NCBI RefSeq assembly: GCF_035953295.1
Contig: NZ_CP108370.1
Location: 3,315,001 to 3,379,000, forward strand
Reading direction: 5' to 3'
Origin: Streptomyces sp. NBC_01335
Lineage (GTDB): Bacteria > Actinomycetota > Actinomycetes > Streptomycetales > Streptomycetaceae
DNA length: 64,000 nucleotides
Shown here: in pieces, positions 50,536 to 59,482 of the stretch
How positions within the stretch are numbered: position 1 is the first letter of the stretch
How the letters are laid out: each line of letters opens with the position of its first letter
Notes under the pieces: generated by a model
Databases searched by the model: none
What the model saw: the letters and a program-made list of their open reading frames with translations, nothing else
Told to the model about the DNA's origin: nothing
Program-made: the position numbers and the translations under genes

Positions 50536-51318
50536 ATGACCGACACCACCCAGCCCCGGACCGACGGCAACAGCGTCGGCACCCCCGGCACCACCACCCG
50601 CGTGGCCATCGTCACCGGCGCCTCCGGCGGCATCGGCCGGGCCGTCGCCGAGCGGCTGGCCGCCGACGGGATGGCCGTGGTCGTGCACTACGGCCGGGAC
50701 AAGGCGCGGGCCGAGGAGGTCCTGGCGGCCGTGGAGAAGCTGGGCGGGCAGGCCACGGCGGTCAGCGGTGACGTGGCGGACGAGCACGCGATGGCCGCGC
50801 TCTTCGCGGCGGCCGAGCAGGCGTACGGAGGCGTGGACGTGGTGGTGAACACGGCCGGGACCATGCTCCTCGCGCCGGTCGCCGAGTTCGACCTCGACGC
50901 CTTCGACCGTATGCACCGCACCAATGTGCGCGGCACGTTCGTGGTGTCCCAGCTGGCCGCCCGTACGCTCCGGCCCGGCGGTGCGCTGATCAACTTCTCG
51001 ACCTCCGTGACCCGGCTCCAGCAGCCCACGTACGCCGCCTACGCGGCCACCAAGGGTGCCGTCGAGGCGATGACGCTGGTCCTCGCCCGCGAGCTGCGCG
51101 GCCGTGACGTGACGGTGAACGCGGTCGCGCCCGGCCCGACCGCCACCCCTCTGTTCCTGGACGGCAAGCCGCAGCAGGTGGTGGACGCCATCGCGGGCCT
51201 CTCCCCGATGGAGCGCCTCGGCACCCCCGAGGACATCACCGAGGCCGTCGCGTTCCTGGCCGGTCCGGGCCGCTGGATCAACGGCCAGGTGCTCTACGCC
51301 AACGGCGGCGTCGCCTGA
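50536..51318 (+). CDS. SDR-family oxidoreductase
   Basis: 260 residues from ATG 50536 behind GGGAGG. Rossmann motif VTGASGGIGRAVAERLAA, NTAGTM, a catalytic Ser in INFSTSVTRL, Tyr and Lys in YAAYAATKGAVEA, and a P-G-P-T-A-T motif after the catalytic Lys. This is the classical NAD(P)-dependent SDR with the Ser-Tyr-Lys triad, similar to 3-oxoacyl-ACP reductase-type proteins. It is probably under the divergent TetR repressor. Substrate unknown. Confidence 0.9.
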   Translation: MTDTTQPRTDGNSVGTPGTTTRVAIVTGASGGIGRAVAERLAADGMAVVVHYGRDKARAEEVLAAVEKLGGQATAVSGDVADEHAMAALFAAAEQAYGGVDVVVNTAGTMLLAPVAEFDLDAFDRMHRTNVRGTFVVSQLAARTLRPGGALINFSTSVTRLQQPTYAAYAATKGAVEAMTLVLARELRGRDVTVNAVAPGPTATPLFLDGKPQQVVDAIAGLSPMERLGTPEDITEAVAFLAGPGRWINGQVLYANGGVA

Positions 51319-51434
51319 CGCCCGCCACTGCCCTCACCGACAGGGCCGGTCCCACCCGTCGACGCGAAATCGACTCAGCGAAGCGAAAGCGACTCATCGG
51401 GAACCTCCGGCCGGGTGCCGGACACGTACAGGGC

Positions 51435-52124
51435 ATGGAACTGAACGACGCCGGCCCCGCCATACCGGCCGGAGGGGCATCCCTGCCGGCCGGTGGCACG
51501 GCCTTACCGCCCGGAGGCCCGTCCGACCGGGAGCTCTGGGCAAGGGCCGTCGGCGGCGACCGGGAGGCCTTCGGCCGGATCTTCGACCGGCACGCGAAGA
51601 CCGTCTACAACTACGTGTTCCGGCGTACGGCCGACTGGTCCGAGGCCGAGGACCTCACCTCGACCGTGTTCCTGCACGCCTGGCGCCGGCGTACGGAGAC
51701 GGTGCTCGACCGCGACTCGGCCCTGCCGTGGCTGCTGGGCATCGCCGACCGTCTGCTGTCGAACACCAGGCGGCGGCTGAGGCGGGCCGAGGCGTTGCTG
51801 CACCGGCTCGTCTCGCACGACGAGCCGGTGGGCGACCACGCGGAACGTATCGCCGTCCTGGTCGACGACGAACGTCGCATGTCGGAGATCCACCGGGCGC
51901 TGGCCCGGCTGCCCCGCCACGAACGCGAGGTCGTCGAGCTCTGCGTGTGGTCGGGTCTGGATCAGCAGGCGGCCGCGACGGCGCTGGGGGTGGCTGTCGG
52001 GACCGTGAAGTCCCGGCTGCACCGCGCCCGGCGCAGGCTGGGGGTCGCCCTCCTCGACGGAGCCACGGTCCCGGCGTCGTCCCGTTCCAAGATTCCCGTC
52101 AACGCGAAGGAGTTCGTGCGGTGA
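51435..52124 (+). CDS. ECF-type RNA polymerase sigma factor
   Basis: 229 residues from ATG 51435. After a Pro/Gly/Ala-rich leader of about 28 residues, region 2 reads FGRIFDRHAKTVYNYVFRRTADWSEAEDLTSTVFLHAW and region 4 reads LARLPRHEREVVELCVWSGLDQQAAATALGVAVGTVKSRLHRARR. It is an ECF sigma factor without region 3 or extra domains. Its stop overlaps the start of a membrane protein gene (GTGA), the usual place for its anti-sigma or co-regulator. A GGAAC (51400-51404) lies upstream but no good ECF -10 follows at the right distance. Confidence 0.9.
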   Translation: MELNDAGPAIPAGGASLPAGGTALPPGGPSDRELWARAVGGDREAFGRIFDRHAKTVYNYVFRRTADWSEAEDLTSTVFLHAWRRRTETVLDRDSALPWLLGIADRLLSNTRRRLRRAEALLHRLVSHDEPVGDHAERIAVLVDDERRMSEIHRALARLPRHEREVVELCVWSGLDQQAAATALGVAVGTVKSRLHRARRRLGVALLDGATVPASSRSKIPVNAKEFVR

Positions 52125-53068
52125 GCGACATGCCAGGCATTCCTGCGGCTCCTTCCGAACGTGATCTGCCGAACCACTGGCGGACCCGAGAGGAACTCCT
52201 GATGAAGATCGATCCTGAGGACAACCGTGCTTCGCTGCGACGCAGGTGGGGGGTGCCGCTGGCCGTCGCCGCGGGCGTCGCGACGATGAGCGTCACGGCC
52301 GTGGTCGTCTTCGGCGGTACGGGGGAAGCCGAGCCGACGCTCGCGTCCCCCGGGTCGAGCGCCGGAAACCCGACGGGCGCCGCCGCGTCGCCGCGTACCA
52401 GCACGACACCCGGCGCCTCGTCGGGCGGCACCTCGTCGGGCGGCGTCACGTCGGGCGTGACCGCCTCGGCCGGATCGTCGGCCACGGGGAAGGCCACCGT
52501 CACCAGTGCCACCACGACCCCGATCGACGCCGGGACCGTGGCGAAGATCCTCGCCTCCTGCCTGGGGTCGGACGCATCGCAGTACGACGCTGTGCTCGCG
52601 GTCCGCACCCCCCTCGCCACCGAGGACACGGACGGCGTGGTCGTCGCGGTCGACTCCGCCGACCAGTACGTGCAGTGCCAGTCGGACGGCGACAAGGGCA
52701 TCAGCGTGGACTCCCCGCCCACGTTGATCAACAACCGCCTGTGGGGCACCGGCCGTCTGATCGAGTACTTCGACTCGTTCGGCCAGAGCGCCGGCAAGCA
52801 GTCCGGCGCGTACCGGTACACCGCGCTCGGCGCCGGGCACTACGCCTCGAACGTCGCCAAGGTCACCATCAGCTACGACGACGACCCGAAGGAGTACCCG
52901 GCGGCCATGGCGGGCGGCGCGTTCGTCTACGCGGCGGCGTTCTCCACCGGTACGTCCAAGCCCGACCGGTACTTCGCGGGCCCGGACGCCACCGTCCACG
53001 CGTACGACGCGTCCGGCAAGGAGATCTACGACCAGGCGAAGGACCCGCAGTTCTCCGGCCGGCAGTAG
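52121..53068 (+). CDS. Membrane-anchored partner of the ECF sigma factor
   Basis: 315 residues from GTG 52121, overlapping the sigma-factor stop by four bases. Residues 1-45 form a cytoplasmic helix-rich segment (ERDLPNHWRTREELLMKIDPEDNRASLRRRW) of the size seen in sigma-binding proteins. One transmembrane helix (PLAVAAGVATMSVTAVVVFGG) follows. The outer part is a Ser/Thr/Gly-rich linker and a beta-rich sensor domain with two cysteines (ILASCLGSD and QYVQCQSDGD). It is probably the cognate anti-sigma or signal protein. The inhibiting interaction is inferred from the genetic coupling only. Confidence 0.75.
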   Translation: MSDMPGIPAAPSERDLPNHWRTREELLMKIDPEDNRASLRRRWGVPLAVAAGVATMSVTAVVVFGGTGEAEPTLASPGSSAGNPTGAAASPRTSTTPGASSGGTSSGGVTSGVTASAGSSATGKATVTSATTTPIDAGTVAKILASCLGSDASQYDAVLAVRTPLATEDTDGVVVAVDSADQYVQCQSDGDKGISVDSPPTLINNRLWGTGRLIEYFDSFGQSAGKQSGAYRYTALGAGHYASNVAKVTISYDDDPKEYPAAMAGGAFVYAAAFSTGTSKPDRYFAGPDATVHAYDASGKEIYDQAKDPQFSGRQ

Positions 53069-53290
53069 CGCGACTCTCCGACCAGCAGTAGCGCGGCTCT
53101 CCGGCCAACGGTGGAGCGGGCGTCACCGACCACCCCCACCGCGGCCTCGTCGCCCCTCCCCCGCTGCCCCGGCCACCCGCCGGGGCAGCGGTGTGCGCGG
53201 CCCCGTACCGAAAGAAGCGCGCCACTGACCGGTTTGTATCCTCGGCAGGGTGCCGTCCGGCACCGAGCGGGACCCGCGAGAGGACACACC

Positions 53291-54592
53291 GTGACCACCG
53301 AGCTGAGCTCCGACGCCCTGAGCGCCCCCGGCGCCCCGAGCGACCTGAGCGACCTTGTCGACCGCGCCAGGCAGGACTACGAGGAGCTGGCCGGCCGTGG
53401 CCTCTCCCTCGACCTGACCCGGGGGAAGCCGGCGCCGACGCAGCTCGATCTCTCCGAGGACCTGCTGAGCCTGCCGGGCGGCCGGTACACCGCCGCCGAC
53501 GGCACCGACGTGCGCAACTACGGCGGCCTCCAGGGGCTGACCGAGCTCCGGGAGATCTTCGCCGAGCAGCTCCAGGTGCCGGTGGCGCAGCTGCTCGCGG
53601 CCGGTAACTCCAGCCTGGAGCTGATGCACGACTCCCTGGTGCACGCCATGCTCAGCGTGCTGCCGGGCGCCGAGTCGCGCTGGGTGGACCAGGGCCGGAT
53701 CGCGTTCCTCTGTCCCGTCCCCGGGTACGACCGGCACTTCGCGCTGTGCGAGCGGTTCGGCATCGACATGATCCCCGTGCCGATGACCGAGGCGGGCCCG
53801 GACATGGACGCGGTCGAGCGCCTCGTCGCGGAGAACCCGGCCGTCAAGGGCATCTGGTGCGTCCCGAAGTACAGCAACCCGGACGGCGTGGTCTACAGCG
53901 ACGAGACGGTGGCCCGGCTGGCCGCGATGGAGACCGCCGCGCCCGACTTCCGCATCTTCTGGGACAACGCCTACGCGGTGCACCACCTCACGGAGGAGCG
54001 GGTGGAGATCGCCGACCTGCTCGCCGCGTGCGACGCCGCCGGGAACGCGGACCGGGTGTTCGTGTTCGGCTCCACCTCCAAGATCACCCTGGCGGGCGCG
54101 GGTGTCGCGTTCTTCGGTTCGTCCCCGGCCAACGTGAAGTGGCTGCTCGCCAACAACTCCAAGCGCTCCATCGGCCCGGACAAGGTCAACCAGCTGCGGC
54201 ACGCGATGTACCTGCGCGACGCGGACGGCGTACGTGACCTGATGGACCGTCAGCGTCACGTACTCCAGCCGAAGTTCGAGGCTGTGCAGCGCATCCTCGA
54301 AGCCGAGCTGGGCGGTACGGGCCTCGCCTCCTGGACCAAGCCCAAGGGCGGCTACTTCGTGAACCTGGAGGTCGAGGAGGGCTGCGCGAAGGAGGTCGTA
54401 CGGCGCGCCGGCGCGGCCGGTATCGTCCTCACCCCGGCCGGTGCCACCCACCCGTACGGCGACGACCCGACCGACTCCGTCATCCGCATCGCGCCCAGCT
54501 ACCCGACGCAGGAGGAGCTGGAGGAGGCCATCCTCGGGCTGACCGCGTGCGTGCGGGTCGTCGGGTACGAGAAGCGGCTCGCCGCGAAGTGA
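53291..54592 (+). CDS. Fold-I PLP aminotransferase (alanine/aspartate type)
   Basis: 433 residues from GTG 53291 behind GAGAGGA. SLDLTRGKPAPTQLDLS, YGGLQGLTELREIFAEQL, CVPKYSNPDGVVYSDETV, WDNAYAVHHL and the PLP-lysine at K264 in GSTSKITLAGAG are clear. The GSTSKIT form belongs to the MocR-like aminotransferase group of actinobacteria (the pattern near the C-terminus is SWTKPKGGYFVNLEV and TPAGATHPYGDDPTDSVIRIAPS). It transfers amino groups between an L-amino acid and 2-oxoglutarate. The exact amino acid is not certain. A good terminator follows. Confidence 0.88.
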   Translation: MTTELSSDALSAPGAPSDLSDLVDRARQDYEELAGRGLSLDLTRGKPAPTQLDLSEDLLSLPGGRYTAADGTDVRNYGGLQGLTELREIFAEQLQVPVAQLLAAGNSSLELMHDSLVHAMLSVLPGAESRWVDQGRIAFLCPVPGYDRHFALCERFGIDMIPVPMTEAGPDMDAVERLVAENPAVKGIWCVPKYSNPDGVVYSDETVARLAAMETAAPDFRIFWDNAYAVHHLTEERVEIADLLAACDAAGNADRVFVFGSTSKITLAGAGVAFFGSSPANVKWLLANNSKRSIGPDKVNQLRHAMYLRDADGVRDLMDRQRHVLQPKFEAVQRILEAELGGTGLASWTKPKGGYFVNLEVEEGCAKEVVRRAGAAGIVLTPAGATHPYGDDPTDSVIRIAPSYPTQEELEEAILGLTACVRVVGYEKRLAAK

Positions 54593-54628
54593 CGCCGTAA
54601 CGCGATACCCCAGTAACGCGGAACGATT

Positions 54629-54662
54629 CCGGGCCGTACGTCCTCCGGGGCGTACGGCCCGG
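54629..54662 (+). terminator. Terminator after the aminotransferase
   Basis: CCGGGCCGTACG (54629-54640) and CGTACGGCCCGG (54651-54662) pair perfectly around ten bases, 37 bases after the stop. It lies before the SMR genes. Confidence 0.8.
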
Positions 54663-54701
54663 CGCGTGCACCCGAGCAGGCTCCGGGGAAGGATCCCACG
54701 C

Positions 54702-55145
54702 ATGACGCGCGACACGAGCGCCGGTCGCTCGGACGACGGCCCCGTCGACGGCTCCAGGAAGTGGCTGTTCCTCGTCGGCGCGATCGCCTCCGAGGTCGCG
54801 GCGACGCTCGCCCTGCGGGCCGCGCTCGACGCCCGGCCGTGGTTCGTGCTGGTGGTCGCCGGTTACGTCGCCGCTTTCACGATGCTGGCCCTGGTCCTGC
54901 GCGAGGGCATGCCGATCGGTGTCGCGTACGGGATCTGGGGTGCGAGCGGCGTCGCCGTCACCGCGGTCCTGGCCGCGCTCCTCTTCGGGGACCCGCTGAC
55001 CTGGCTGATGGGCCTCGGCGTCGTGGCGGTCGCCGGCGGGGTCATGACCGTGGAGATCGGCGCGCAACGCGCCACGGCCGCCCGGGAGCAGGCTGCGGCC
55101 GCCTCCGCCTCCCGTACCGCCGCACCCGAGGAGCCCACCCCGTGA
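54702..55145 (+). CDS. SMR-type efflux subunit 1
   Basis: 147 residues from ATG 54702. Four transmembrane helices with the SMR signature: GAIASEVAATLALRAAL holds the conserved Glu (the proton and substrate site), then VAYGIWGASGVAVTAVLAALLFGDPLTWLMGLG. A 20-residue hydrophilic N-terminal extension and a C-terminal Ala-rich tail make it longer than the usual 105-110 residues. It is the first of two coupled SMR genes and probably forms a heterodimeric efflux pump with the next. Confidence 0.88.
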   Translation: MTRDTSAGRSDDGPVDGSRKWLFLVGAIASEVAATLALRAALDARPWFVLVVAGYVAAFTMLALVLREGMPIGVAYGIWGASGVAVTAVLAALLFGDPLTWLMGLGVVAVAGGVMTVEIGAQRATAAREQAAAASASRTAAPEEPTP

Positions 55146-55465
55146 GCTGGCTCTTCCTGATGGGCGCGATCCTCTGCGAGGTCAGCGGCACCCTCGCCCT
55201 GCGCGCCTCCGAGGGCTTCCGCAAGAAGGTGTGGCTGGCGCCGGTCCTGCTCGCGTACGTCGTCTCCTTCGGCTGCCTCGCGCTGGCGCTCTCCCACGGC
55301 ATGGCGATCGGCGTCGCGTACGGCATCTGGTCCGCGTGCGGGGTCGCGCTGACCGCCGTCCTCGCCCGCCGCCTCTTCGGCGAACCCCTCACCCGGCTGA
55401 TGGGCCTGGGCATCGCCCTGATCGCGGGCGGCGTCCTGCTGATCGAAGCGGGCGCCCACCCGTAG
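55142..55465 (+). CDS. SMR-type efflux subunit 2
   Basis: 107 residues from GTG 55142, overlapping the previous stop by four bases (GTGA). Four helices, with the conserved Glu in MGAILCEVSGTLALRASEG and VAYGIWSACGVALTAVLARRLFGEPLTRLMGLG. Normal SMR length. A coupled pair like EbrAB or YkkCD works as an asymmetric dimer that exports cationic drugs by proton exchange. Substrate unknown. Confidence 0.9.
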   Translation: MSWLFLMGAILCEVSGTLALRASEGFRKKVWLAPVLLAYVVSFGCLALALSHGMAIGVAYGIWSACGVALTAVLARRLFGEPLTRLMGLGIALIAGGVLLIEAGAHP

Positions 55466-55651
55466 AGGCCGCCCCGCCCCAGGTCGTTTGTCGGAAGTCC
55501 CGCCTGTCCGGCGACGCCCGGCACGCTCGCCGCATTGCCGGGATCGCACCGATACATCCAGCATCGGGGCGACCCTCCGCCGTGCGATCGCACGCACCGG
55601 ACGCCGCCGGACCCGCCCTCCGGGCGGACGGCGCCACTTCCGGCACACGGC

Positions 55652-56608
55652 CTACGGCGTGAACACCACGCGCCGGGCCGGGTCGGCGGGTTCGGTCCAG
55701 ACGGACTCCACCTCGGACAGCGGCACCGCCCGGGTGGCGACGGCGAACGTACCCGCCACCAACTCGTCGACCAGAGAGGGCAGTTCGGCGACGATCCCGG
55801 CGGCGGTGAGCGAGCCCTGACCGCTGCCCATGATCCGCAGGTTGGCCGCGCGCAGCACGAAGGACGGCAGAGTGATGTCCGGCCCGGCCGTGGAGCCGAT
55901 CTGGATCCAGTCGAGCGGTGCACCGCGTTCGGCACGGCGGGTGAGCAGCGCGGGGATGGCGAGTTCGGTGGGGCGGCCCCAGGTGTAGTCGATGACCACG
56001 TCCACGTCGGCCGCCGCCTCGCCCAGCCGGTCCGCCGCCTCGGCCGGGTCCCCGGCCAGGGAGACGGTCCGGGTGGCGCCCAGGCCGGTCAGCCGGTTCA
56101 GCCGCTCCCGGTCCCGCCCGGCCGCTACGACCGCCTCGGCACCGAGGTGGCGGGCGATCTGGACGGCCATCTGACCGGCGTTGCCGGTCGCGCCGAGGAC
56201 CAGCACGCTCTGGCCCGGCCGGAAGGAGATCCGGCGGCGCAGCGCGACCCACGAGGACATCGCGGGGTTCATCGCCGCCGCGACGGTGACCGGGTCGGCA
56301 CCCTCCGGGAGGGGCACGGACCTGCGGGGATCGAGCACGGCCCGTTCGGCCAGGGTGCCGGGCACGTCGTCGTCGGCGACGAAGTAGACGTGCCGGCCGT
56401 CGGCCAGCCGCCCCACCCCGTCCACCCCGGGAACCAGCGGCAGCCGCCCGTCGCCGGTGTAGTGACTGCCGTCGGCACCCGAGCGCACCCGGGGGTGCAA
56501 CCCCGAGGCGAGCACGTCCACGAGGACCTGCCCCTCGCCCGGCACCGGGGTCGGGAACTCCTCGAACCGGGGCGGACTGCCGAACGACCTGACGACTGCG
56601 GCGCGCAT
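55652..56608 (-). CDS. Zinc-type alcohol dehydrogenase-like (quinone) oxidoreductase
   Basis: 318 residues from ATG 56608 with AAGGAGT upstream. MDR-family pattern: VRSFGSPPRFEEFPTPVPGEGQVLVDVLASGLHPR, VPGVDGVGRLADGR, and the NADPH-binding loop VLVLGATGNAGQMAVQIARHLGAEAVVAAGRDRERL (in part). Structural and catalytic zinc ligands are lacking, so it is the quinone oxidoreductase group. It is divergent from a MarR regulator across 113 bases with a large inverted repeat. It likely reduces electrophilic compounds under MarR control. Confidence 0.87.
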   Translation of the reverse strand: MRAAVVRSFGSPPRFEEFPTPVPGEGQVLVDVLASGLHPRVRSGADGSHYTGDGRLPLVPGVDGVGRLADGRHVYFVADDDVPGTLAERAVLDPRRSVPLPEGADPVTVAAAMNPAMSSWVALRRRISFRPGQSVLVLGATGNAGQMAVQIARHLGAEAVVAAGRDRERLNRLTGLGATRTVSLAGDPAEAADRLGEAAADVDVVIDYTWGRPTELAIPALLTRRAERGAPLDWIQIGSTAGPDITLPSFVLRAANLRIMGSGQGSLTAAGIVAELPSLVDELVAGTFAVATRAVPLSEVESVWTEPADPARRVVFTP

Positions 56609-56660
56609 GGTGACTCCTTCGGCCTTCGGCCTGCTTCCGGGGTTGCTCACTCGCCACCAT

Positions 56661-56701
56661 TAGTACGTGGCACCAACCAAATTAGTTGGTGCCACGTACT
56701 A
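56661..56701. promoter_or_regulatory. 41-bp inverted repeat, MarR operator candidate
   Basis: TAGTACGTGGCACCAAC (56661-56677) is the exact inverse of GTTGGTGCCACGTACTA (56685-56701), with a 7-base loop. It covers the divergent promoter of the oxidoreductase and MarR genes. The -35 of the marR promoter (TTGGTG, 56686-56691) lies inside the right arm, so binding would block both directions. Confidence 0.9.
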
Positions 56702-56714
56702 GGTCAAATACAAT
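56686..56714 (+). promoter_or_regulatory. Promoter of the MarR gene (leaderless)
   Basis: TTGGTG (56686-56691) and TACAAT (56709-56714), 17 bases apart, form a near-consensus promoter. The ATG at 56722 is seven bases after the -10, so the transcript should be leaderless. Confidence 0.75.
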
Positions 56715-56721
56715 GGGCTCC

Positions 56722-57225
56722 ATGCCGCACACCACCCCGCCCCGGCCGAGCGCCCCCGAGGCGCCCGTCGCGCACGCGACCGCCCCCTCCTCACCTTCCT
56801 CCCCCGATGACCTCGGACTGGTGGACGGACTGGCGCAGCTGAGCTTCGCGGTGCAGGCAGCGCTGGGTGAGGTCGCCGCCGCGCACGGGCTGTCGATCGC
56901 GCAGTTGCGCCTGTTCGGCGTGCTCCGCGACCGCGAACCGGGCATGCAGGAACTCGCCCGGCTCCTGGGACTCGACAAGTCCTCCGTGAGCGGCCTGGTC
57001 GACCGCGCCGAGCGGCGGGGCCTGGTCCGCCGCTCCCCGTCCCCGCACGACCGCCGCGCCGTGCGGGTCGCGTTGACCGAGCAGGGGCATCAACTGGCCC
57101 GCGAGGCAACCGCCGAGGCCGGGCGGCACGTTCACGCCCTGGCCGCACACCTCACGGACGCGCAGCGCGCGCAGCTCTCCCTGCTGGCGAGCGCCATGGT
57201 GGCCGGACCCCTGCCCACCGCCTGA
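56722..57225 (+). CDS. MarR-family regulator
   Basis: 167 residues from ATG 56722 (the earlier in-frame ATG at 56713 overlaps the -10 and is less likely). A 30-residue disordered leader is followed by LAQLSFAVQAALGEVAAAHGLSIAQLRLFGVLRDREPGMQELARLLGLDKSSVSGLVDRAERRGLVRRSPSPHDRRAVRVAL (in parts), the winged-helix MarR core, and a C-terminal dimerisation helix pair. It is divergent from the oxidoreductase and surely binds the 41-bp repeat. The inducer is unknown. It ends close to a convergent hypothetical gene. Confidence 0.9.
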   Translation: MPHTTPPRPSAPEAPVAHATAPSSPSSPDDLGLVDGLAQLSFAVQAALGEVAAAHGLSIAQLRLFGVLRDREPGMQELARLLGLDKSSVSGLVDRAERRGLVRRSPSPHDRRAVRVALTEQGHQLAREATAEAGRHVHALAAHLTDAQRAQLSLLASAMVAGPLPTA

Positions 57226-57242
57226 CGCGAACCGCCCCCGTA

Positions 57243-57935
57243 TCAGTCCAGTTGGTGCGAGAGCTCGCGGGAGCAGGAGCGCCGGCGCTCGCCCTCCGGG
57301 GTGTACGTGAACGAGTCCCGGAAGACACCGGCACCGCCGACGCGCACCGCGAGCAGCACCGGCTCCGGGTGCTCGGCGCTCCAGCCGCACAACGAGTCCG
57401 CCCGGGTGCCGTTCCAGAGGTGGAAGCAGACCATCGGGTCGGCCGGGTCCGCGGTGACGTAACCGAGGGTCTTCCCGAACCGGGGGTTCGACCCCCCGAA
57501 CCGCACCGAAGGCGGCCCGAACTCCGCCGCCACGTCCGACCAGCCCCGGTCCTCCCGCCCCACCCACTCCGGCGCCGTCGCCCGCAGCCGCGCGTACTCC
57601 CCCGCGTCCAGCACCCGTACCGCCCGGAGCCAGCCCGCCCGGTGCGCGAACTCCCCGTAGAGCGAGACCACCGCGTCCGCCGGGCCGTCAGCGTGCAGGT
57701 GCCGCGCGAAGGCCCCCTTCGCCCCGTTCACCGACCAGGCCCCCGACACCTCCCAGGCCGTCTGCTGCTGATGCCACAACCCGGGGCGGCCCTCCACGTA
57801 GAGGAGGTCCTGACACATCACCCGAAGAATCATCTCGTCCCCCCACATCCCCGGTCGTCGCAGCACCGAGTTGAGCCGGTCGACGAAGTGGGCACGGATG
57901 TCCGGAGAGGGCACGAGGGCATCGGAAGAGATCAC
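57243..57935 (-). CDS. Conserved hypothetical protein
   Basis: 230 residues from GTG 57935; an in-frame TTG 21 bases upstream is an alternative start. It has an N-terminal helical part with DIRAHFVDRLNSVLRRPGMWGDEMILRVMCQDLLYVEGR and a beta-rich rest with WHQQQTAWEVSGAWSVNGAKGAFA and YVTADPADPMVCFHLWNG. There are no motifs I can assign to an enzyme and no membrane segment. It is convergent with the MarR gene. Confidence 0.6.
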   Translation of the reverse strand: MISSDALVPSPDIRAHFVDRLNSVLRRPGMWGDEMILRVMCQDLLYVEGRPGLWHQQQTAWEVSGAWSVNGAKGAFARHLHADGPADAVVSLYGEFAHRAGWLRAVRVLDAGEYARLRATAPEWVGREDRGWSDVAAEFGPPSVRFGGSNPRFGKTLGYVTADPADPMVCFHLWNGTRADSLCGWSAEHPEPVLLAVRVGGAGVFRDSFTYTPEGERRRSCSRELSHQLD

Positions 57936-58284
57936 CCGGCCAGTGTTTCGTGTCAACGTTCGACGCGCATGCGTACGAAGAATTTCTTGGGAGATTGCCC
58001 AGCCCGACGGGCCTGTTGGTCACCGGAGGAACATCCGGCCACTACGAGCAGCTACGGCGGGGCCTTCACCCGCTTCGTGCCGGACGCCCGGCTGCCTACA
58101 CCGCACCCACCACCGCCCGCTTGCCCATGAGCGCGCGGTTCCGTTCGTCCCGTGCACAGTCCTGGCGGAGCCCGCGTCCGCGCGACGCATCCCGGCACCT
58201 CCGAGCGAGGATGAACCACGGCAGAGCACGGCATCGCACTGCGCCACACCCACACGCACACAACCGACGACAGGAGCAACGGCA

Positions 58285-59478
58285 ATGGTGGAGCGCACAG
58301 TCCCCCTGCTGCGGACGATGCGGGCCCGGGACCCCGACGAGGAGCACCGGGCATCGACTCCCCTGGAACTGCTCTTCGACCTGACGTTCGTGGTCGCGGT
58401 CTCGCAGGCTGCCGCGCAGCTCCACCACGCGCTGGCCGAGGATCACGTGGGCTCGGGGCTGACCGGATACGCCGCGGTGTTCTTCGCCATCTGGTGGGCC
58501 TGGATGAACTTCACCTGGTTCGCCTCCGCGTACGACACCGACGACGTGCCGTACCGGCTGGTGACGCTGTTGCAGATGGCGGGCGTCCTGGTACTCGCCG
58601 CCGGGGTGCCCGCCGCGTTCCAGGACGGGGACTTCACGGTCGTCGTCATCGGGTACGTCATCATGCGCGTCGCGATGATCGCGCAGTGGCTGCGGGCCGC
58701 GTCGCAGCACCCGGAGGGCCGCCGCTGCGCCCTGCGGTACGCGACGGGCATCGCCGTGGCGCAACTCGGCTGGGTGGCCCGGCTCTGGGTGCCGGACGCG
58801 TGGCAGGCGGCCACCTTCGTGGCGCTCGTACTGGTCGAACTCGCCGTACCCGCGTGGGCCGAGTCCCGTGGGAACAACACCAGTTGGCATCCGGAGCACA
58901 TCGCCGAGCGGTACGGCCTCTTCACCATCATCGTGCTCGGCGAGGTCATTCTCGCCTCGCTCGCGGCGGTCCAGTCGGCCGTCTCCGACCACGGTCTGTC
59001 CGCCGCCGTCCTGCTGATCGCGATCGGCGGGCTGCTGCTGGTCTTCGGGCTGTGGTGGATGTACTTCACCGGCGGCGAGATCGGCCTGCCCACCCTGCGT
59101 TCCGCCCTGACCTGGGGGTACGCCCATTACGGCGTCTTCGCCTCGCTGGCCGCCGTCGGCGCCGGCCTGGAGGCGGCCGTGGACGCCACCGGGCACCACG
59201 CGCACCTGCCCGAGCGGACCGCCTCTCTGGCCGTCGCCGTACCGGTGGCGATCGTCCTCGTCCTGCTCGGCGCGCTGCACCGGATGACCGGCACCGGGGG
59301 CGTGGAACACACCGTGGTGGTGGCGGCGGGCGCGCTCGTGGTCTTCGCGTTCGGCTTCGCCGGCCCGGCCCTGGGACTCGGTCTGGGCGGCGCCGTACTC
59401 GGCATGGGCCTGGCCGTCGCCGCGACCGTCGCCGCCGACGCGGCGGTCCTACGGCGCCGAGCGGCGGGAACCCCGTAG
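58285..59478 (+). CDS. Low temperature requirement A-like membrane protein
   Basis: 397 residues from ATG 58285 with AGGAG nearby. About ten to eleven transmembrane helices. LtrA signatures are STPLELLFDLTFVVAVSQAAAQLHHAL at the beginning, FAIWWAWMNFTWFASAYDTDDVPYRL and HIAERYGLFTIIVLGEVILASL. The family name comes from a Listeria cold-growth gene but the biochemistry is unknown; the ERYGLFTIIVLGE block is the most conserved. The gap 57936-58284 shows only an unsupported open frame (57950-58384). Confidence 0.88.
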   Translation: MVERTVPLLRTMRARDPDEEHRASTPLELLFDLTFVVAVSQAAAQLHHALAEDHVGSGLTGYAAVFFAIWWAWMNFTWFASAYDTDDVPYRLVTLLQMAGVLVLAAGVPAAFQDGDFTVVVIGYVIMRVAMIAQWLRAASQHPEGRRCALRYATGIAVAQLGWVARLWVPDAWQAATFVALVLVELAVPAWAESRGNNTSWHPEHIAERYGLFTIIVLGEVILASLAAVQSAVSDHGLSAAVLLIAIGGLLLVFGLWWMYFTGGEIGLPTLRSALTWGYAHYGVFASLAAVGAGLEAAVDATGHHAHLPERTASLAVAVPVAIVLVLLGALHRMTGTGGVEHTVVVAAGALVVFAFGFAGPALGLGLGGAVLGMGLAVAATVAADAAVLRRRAAGTP

Positions 59479-59482
59479 GGCC

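Noticed and set aside
51400..51427. ECF-type promoter GGAAC before the sigma factor
   Set aside because: The following CGT is 20 bases away, too far from the usual 16-17, so self-activation is not supported.
57950..58384. Open frame MSTFDAHAYEEFLGRL upstream of LtrA
   Set aside because: It starts plausibly but becomes low-complexity and overlaps the LtrA start without coupling.
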